DNA from: Propionibacteriaceae bacterium | Lineage (GTDB): Bacteria > Actinomycetota > Actinomycetes > Propionibacteriales > Propionibacteriaceae | Direction: 5' to 3' | Assembly: GCA_031265725.1 (NCBI GenBank) | Contig: JAISCH010000067.1 | Coordinates: 1 to 8,727 of the forward strand | Length of the DNA: 8,727 nt | Part shown: positions 5,826-8,727 of the stretch, piece by piece | How the letters are laid out: every line of letters starts with the position of its first letter | Numbering within the stretch: the stretch's first letter is position 1 | Position numbers and translations under genes: made by a program | Notes under the pieces: generated by a model | What the model saw: the letters and a program-made list of their open reading frames with translations, nothing else | What the model was told of the DNA's origin: nothing | The model's database searches: none

Positions 5826-7202
5826 ATGGTTACCAAATGGACCAAGAAGATCGCGCTGCTGTCAGCGGCCGCAGTCGCCTTGGCTGGCCTTGCGGCCTGT
5901 GCGGACACCAGCGAAGGTGGCGGCTCGATCGATCCGGTCACAACGGAGAAAGCGACCTCGGGCGAGATCGTATGGTGGGGTTTCACCCCTGGCTCCCCGG
6001 TAAACGAGGGATACATCGAGGCGTTCAACAAGGAATACCCGGATATCAAAGTCACCTGGAAGCAGACTTCCATTGAGGATTACGATGCCGCAATCCGTCC
6101 GGCGCTGGGCAATACCGAAGGCCTGGATGTCTATCAGTTGTCCGCTGGTTCGGCCAATGGCGGGGCAGCGGTGTTCGGCCCGAATGCTATCGACCTGAGT
6201 GCCGCAGTAGAGCAGTCACTCGGCGCGGACTGGAAGGATCAGCTTTCCGCCACCGGCGTCAACGCGCTGACCATTGACGGCGAGTTGAAGGCGCTGGCTG
6301 CCGGGGCGGTCTTCTCCGGGACGATCTTCATCAACCAGGATCTTTTCGACAAGTACAGCCTGAAGGCTCCGACCAATTGGGACGAATGGAAGAGCGTCTG
6401 CGACACCTTCAAGAAGAACAAGGTCGGCTGCTTCATCCAGGGTGCTGGGCAAGGCGCGTTCAATATCGACACCGTGCATGCCATCGCTGACAATGTGGCT
6501 CCGGGCAATTTCGTCAAAGCCACCAAGGGCGAGTTGGATTGGACTGATCCGAGTCTGGTCAAGGCGTTTGAATTGTGGAAGAAGCTCTTCGACGAGGGCA
6601 TCATGCAGGACGGCGCACTGGGCCAGATGCAATATCCAGAGGCGCATAACGGCTTCATGTCCGGCAAGTATGCGATGGTGATGATGGGCACTTGGTATTT
6701 GCAGTTCCTGAGTCCAGATGTGATGAAGGCTGCGATGGAGGGTGCTGGTTCCACTGATGAGCCATTCACCATGATGCCGATCTATTTCCCAGATATCGCC
6801 GGCACCGGCCATACCGGCAGCCTTTTCGGAGATGTCGACTATGGGCAAGCCGTCAGCATCAACTCGCAGAACAAGGGTCCGGCGACCACTTTCGCACTCT
6901 GGCTGGGCACTTCTGACGCTGGCCAGCAAGCGATTGCCGACTCGCTGAATCTGATCCCGGCGCTGAAGAAGATCACCCCGGACTGGAACAACGTCAAGTT
7001 GGTGAATGAGGCTAAGCAGGCCGAGCCGACTAAGGCACTCGTTCAGGCCGCTTCCGCAGTCACCGACGCCCCGCGTTTCGCCACCATCAATGCTGATATG
7101 AACCAGGCGTTGATGGATGCGCTGGCCGAGATCGCCGCTGGCAAGGCAACACCTCAGCAGGCGGCGGAAACATTGAAGACTCAGCAGGAAACTGTTGGGT
7201 AA
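5826..7202 (+). CDS. Sugar ABC transporter solute-binding lipoprotein
   Basis: 458 aa. The N-terminus is a lipoprotein signal peptide: basic MVTKWTKK, a hydrophobic stretch to about residue 21, and a lipobox LAAC with the lipidated Cys at position 25. The mature protein is anchored on the outer face of the membrane. The mature part begins after a Gly/Ser linker with GEIVWWGFTPGSPVNEGYIEAFNKEYPDIKV-like sequence from residue 46, the typical opening of family 1 (MalE-like) carbohydrate-binding proteins, and its length fits that group. It would capture a mono- or oligosaccharide and deliver it to the two permeases downstream. It is first in its operon, behind the divergent control region, and followed by a hairpin that may favour higher levels of this protein than of the permeases. 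The ligand cannot be predicted; the enzyme genes to the left suggest a mannose-type or related sugar. It ends in TAA. Confidence 0.93.
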   Translation: MVTKWTKKIALLSAAAVALAGLAACADTSEGGGSIDPVTTEKATSGEIVWWGFTPGSPVNEGYIEAFNKEYPDIKVTWKQTSIEDYDAAIRPALGNTEGLDVYQLSAGSANGGAAVFGPNAIDLSAAVEQSLGADWKDQLSATGVNALTIDGELKALAAGAVFSGTIFINQDLFDKYSLKAPTNWDEWKSVCDTFKKNKVGCFIQGAGQGAFNIDTVHAIADNVAPGNFVKATKGELDWTDPSLVKAFELWKKLFDEGIMQDGALGQMQYPEAHNGFMSGKYAMVMMGTWYLQFLSPDVMKAAMEGAGSTDEPFTMMPIYFPDIAGTGHTGSLFGDVDYGQAVSINSQNKGPATTFALWLGTSDAGQQAIADSLNLIPALKKITPDWNNVKLVNEAKQAEPTKALVQAASAVTDAPRFATINADMNQALMDALAEIAAGKATPQQAAETLKTQQETVG

Positions 7203-7209
7203 CTACTGA

Positions 7210-7255
7210 CCCCCGATTCGGGTGCGGTCAGGCTGGGCTTGGCCGCACCTGGGGG
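7210..7255 (+). other. Intercistronic hairpin between binding protein and permease
   Basis: GGTGCGGTC (7221-7229) pairs with GGCCGCACC (7241-7249), 9 bp with one G-U, around an 11-nt loop. An outer stem of CCCCC (7210-7214) with GGGGG (7251-7255) can extend it across a bulge. No T-run follows, so it is not a standard intrinsic terminator. It more likely stabilises the upstream message or reduces downstream expression, as seen in other ABC importer operons. Confidence 0.6.
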
Positions 7256-7271
7256 CAACTTAGGCACCTTG

Positions 7272-8198
7272 ATGGCAGCAATAAAAGTGGCGGAAGCGCC
7301 CGCCGATCAGAATCGCTCCAAACGTCGTGGCAAGGGCATGCAGGTGGCCGGGCTGCCCTGGATTCTGCCGGCCTTCATTTTCGTCGTCGGCCTCATCTAT
7401 TATTCGATCGGCTACACCGGCTACATCTCCACCCTGGATTGGGACGGCCTGTCGCCCAAGGCGAAAGCCGTGGGAATGGGCAACTTCTCCAAGTTGTTTG
7501 GGGATCAAATCTTCTGGGACGCCCTGGGACACACCGCAGTGTTCTACGTGGTCACCTTCAGCGTGCAGACCTTGCTCGGCTTCACCCTGGCCGCCATCCT
7601 GCACACCAAGGTCAAGCTGGCGACTCTGCACAAAGTGATCATCTTCATTCCCACCGTGCTGGCTCCGGCGACGATGGCCCCGGTTTTCCGGATCATGTTC
7701 GCCGATGACGGCATGATCAACTGGATACTGCGCAGTGTCGGGCTGGGCTCGTTGGCGCATCCCTGGCTGGCGGATGGCAATACCGCGCTGCCAGCGTTGA
7801 TGCTGATCACCATCTGGCAATGGACCGGCTTGACCTTCATCCTCTTCTACGCGGCGATGAGCCAGATCGAGCCGGATCTGTTGGAAGCCGCTCGCTTGGA
7901 CGGGGCGGGCAACTTCCGCACCCTGGCCTACATCGTCTGGCCGGGCTGCCGGGGGACCACGGTGTCACTGGCGATGCTCGGTTTCATCGGCGCGTTGAAA
8001 ACTTTCGACATCCCCTATCTGGTCACCACTGGCGGTCCCCATCATGCCACTGAATTCCTCGGCACCTACATCTATCGCCAAGGCATCCGACAGGCCCATA
8101 TCGGATATTCGGCAGCTATCTCCACCGTTCTGCTGGTCTTGGCGATCTTCGGCGCTGTGCTGATGAGCCGGGCCAATCGGAAGGAGGTGCAGGGCTGA
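7272..8198 (+). CDS. Sugar ABC transporter permease, MalF/UgpA type
   Basis: 308 aa from ATG 7272. An in-frame TTG at 7239 would place the start inside the hairpin and adds 11 residues of no recognisable value. No strong ribosome binding site precedes 7272: the nearest G-rich stretch (7251-7255) is 16 nt away and within the hairpin stem. After a basic cytoplasmic N-terminus (about residues 1-26), about six membrane segments are visible, near 29-50, 86-110, 122-142, 173-196, 227-245 and 278-299. The cytoplasmic EAA loop, EAARLDGAGNFRTLAYIVWP (205-224), is intact; it docks the ATPase subunit. It forms the heterodimeric channel with the next gene. The stop overlaps the next start as TGATG. Confidence 0.92.
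   Translation: MAAIKVAEAPADQNRSKRRGKGMQVAGLPWILPAFIFVVGLIYYSIGYTGYISTLDWDGLSPKAKAVGMGNFSKLFGDQIFWDALGHTAVFYVVTFSVQTLLGFTLAAILHTKVKLATLHKVIIFIPTVLAPATMAPVFRIMFADDGMINWILRSVGLGSLAHPWLADGNTALPALMLITIWQWTGLTFILFYAAMSQIEPDLLEAARLDGAGNFRTLAYIVWPGCRGTTVSLAMLGFIGALKTFDIPYLVTTGGPHHATEFLGTYIYRQGIRQAHIGYSAAISTVLLVLAIFGAVLMSRANRKEVQG
8181..8187 (+). promoter_or_regulatory. Ribosome binding site of the second permease
   Basis: AAGGAGG, a near-perfect anti-16S match, 10 nt before ATG 8198 and inside the end of the upstream permease gene. It is the strongest such site in the window. Confidence 0.75.
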
Positions 8199-8727
8199 TG
8201 TTTGAAATCAGAAGCACCCGCAACAAGGTCATCCTGCAGTTGGTCCTGTTGGTGCTGACCATCCCCTTCCTGTTGCCGCTGATCCAGATGGTGCAAGGCT
8301 CGTTGGCCGGTCGCGGCTTCCACAATTTCGTGGTGGTCTGGGAGACCGGCGTGGTGCCGACCTTCTTCCTGAATTCGGCGTTGGTGGCCGCTGGAGTGAT
8401 GATCCTGGTCTACCTGATGAGCATGACCGCTGCCTTCGGTTTCTCCAAGCTGCACATTTTCGGCAAAGAGGTCTACTTCTGGATGATGCTGGCCGCGTTG
8501 ACCCTGCCGGAAGTCATCTTGTTGTCGCCGCTGTTCGTCACGGCCACCAAGCTGCATCTTTACAACTCACTGTTCGCGGTGATACTGCCGTTGGCGGCGC
8601 TGCAACTGCCGTTCGCCATCCTGCTCACCCGGAATTTCTACGACGGCATTCCCACCCAGTTGATCGAGGCTAGCCGGATCGACGGGGCCAACGTCATGCA
8701 GATCTTCTGGCACATCATCCTGCCGTT
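8198..8727 (+). CDS. Sugar ABC transporter permease, MalG/UgpE type (3' end missing)
   Basis: The first 176 codons are visible; the gene runs off the right edge (family length about 270-290 aa). ATG 8198 overlaps the previous stop by one base. A first membrane segment lies at about residues 12-32, then a short periplasmic part, and further segments near 58-82, 92-114 and 122-146. The EAA loop is present as EASRIDGANVMQIFWHIILP (157-176), at the very end of the window. It is the second half of the channel with the MalF-type permease. No ATP-binding subunit gene is seen; it may lie further right or be supplied by a shared MsiK-like ATPase. Confidence 0.9.
   Translation, partial: MFEIRSTRNKVILQLVLLVLTIPFLLPLIQMVQGSLAGRGFHNFVVVWETGVVPTFFLNSALVAAGVMILVYLMSMTAAFGFSKLHIFGKEVYFWMMLAALTLPEVILLSPLFVTATKLHLYNSLFAVILPLAALQLPFAILLTRNFYDGIPTQLIEASRIDGANVMQIFWHIILP

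Noticed and set aside
5594..6073. A 159-codon minus-strand open frame covering the intergenic region and the start of the binding-protein gene
   Set aside because: More than half is antisense to the lipoprotein gene, and the remainder runs through the promoter and palindromes. No recognisable domain or ribosome binding site.
7210..7260. Rho-independent terminator after the binding-protein gene
   Set aside because: The stem is good, but the sequence after it (CAACTTAGG) has no T-run, and the permease of the same transporter follows at once.
7239..7271. TTG 7239 as the start of the first permease
   Set aside because: It would lie in the hairpin loop, with no ribosome binding site, and adds residues not typical of these permeases. 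ATG 7272 precedes the normal basic N-terminus.

Overview
The window is an accessory-metabolism region for carbohydrate uptake and conversion. It most likely comes from a moderately high-GC Actinomycetota bacterium. Support for this comes from the GC-rich third codon positions, the actinobacterial look of the SGNH esterase, ROK and Gfo/Idh proteins, and a sugar ABC importer with no ATPase gene beside it (actinobacteria often share one MsiK-type ATPase). A more exact placement, for example among Propionibacteriales, would be a guess. No RNA genes, CRISPR arrays, insertion sequences, integrases or phage genes were seen.

Layout. Positions 2-4406 (+) hold a tightly packed operon that enters from the left edge: the 3' part of an SGNH-family esterase; a two-domain class I mannose-6-phosphate isomerase-like protein; an AGE-family sugar epimerase/isomerase broken by an in-frame TAG at 3150-3152; and a ROK-family sugar kinase-like protein. 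Junctions are TGATG (1-nt overlap), ATGA (4-nt overlap) and a 12-nt gap carrying a ribosome binding site. A Gfo/Idh/MocA-family oxidoreductase on the minus strand (4414-5493) converges on the ROK gene, 7 bp apart. A 332-bp divergent intergenic region (5494-5825) carries a perfect TATAAT box followed directly by a 15-bp palindrome, plus further repeats. Then an importer operon (+) begins: a lipoprotein solute-binding protein (5826-7202), an intercistronic hairpin, a MalF/UgpA-type permease (7272-8198) and a MalG/UgpE-type permease cut off by the right edge (8198-8727).

How the genes could work together (inference). A sugar or oligosaccharide, possibly acylated, is captured by the lipoprotein and imported through the two permeases. 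The SGNH esterase removes acyl groups. The AGE enzyme would interconvert a 2-epimer or aldose/ketose pair, such as mannose/fructose or mannose/glucose. The ROK protein would phosphorylate the hexose and the PMI-like protein would convert a hexose-6-phosphate such as mannose-6-P to fructose-6-P. The Gfo/Idh protein suggests an additional oxidation or redox-coupled step. The substrate cannot be read from the sequence.

Odd points: the AGE gene carries a premature TAG just before its second half, which holds one of the two catalytic histidines. TAG acts as an ordinary stop in two neighbouring genes, so global recoding is unlikely. The PMI-like, ROK and Gfo/Idh proteins each depart from the standard motif set of their family.
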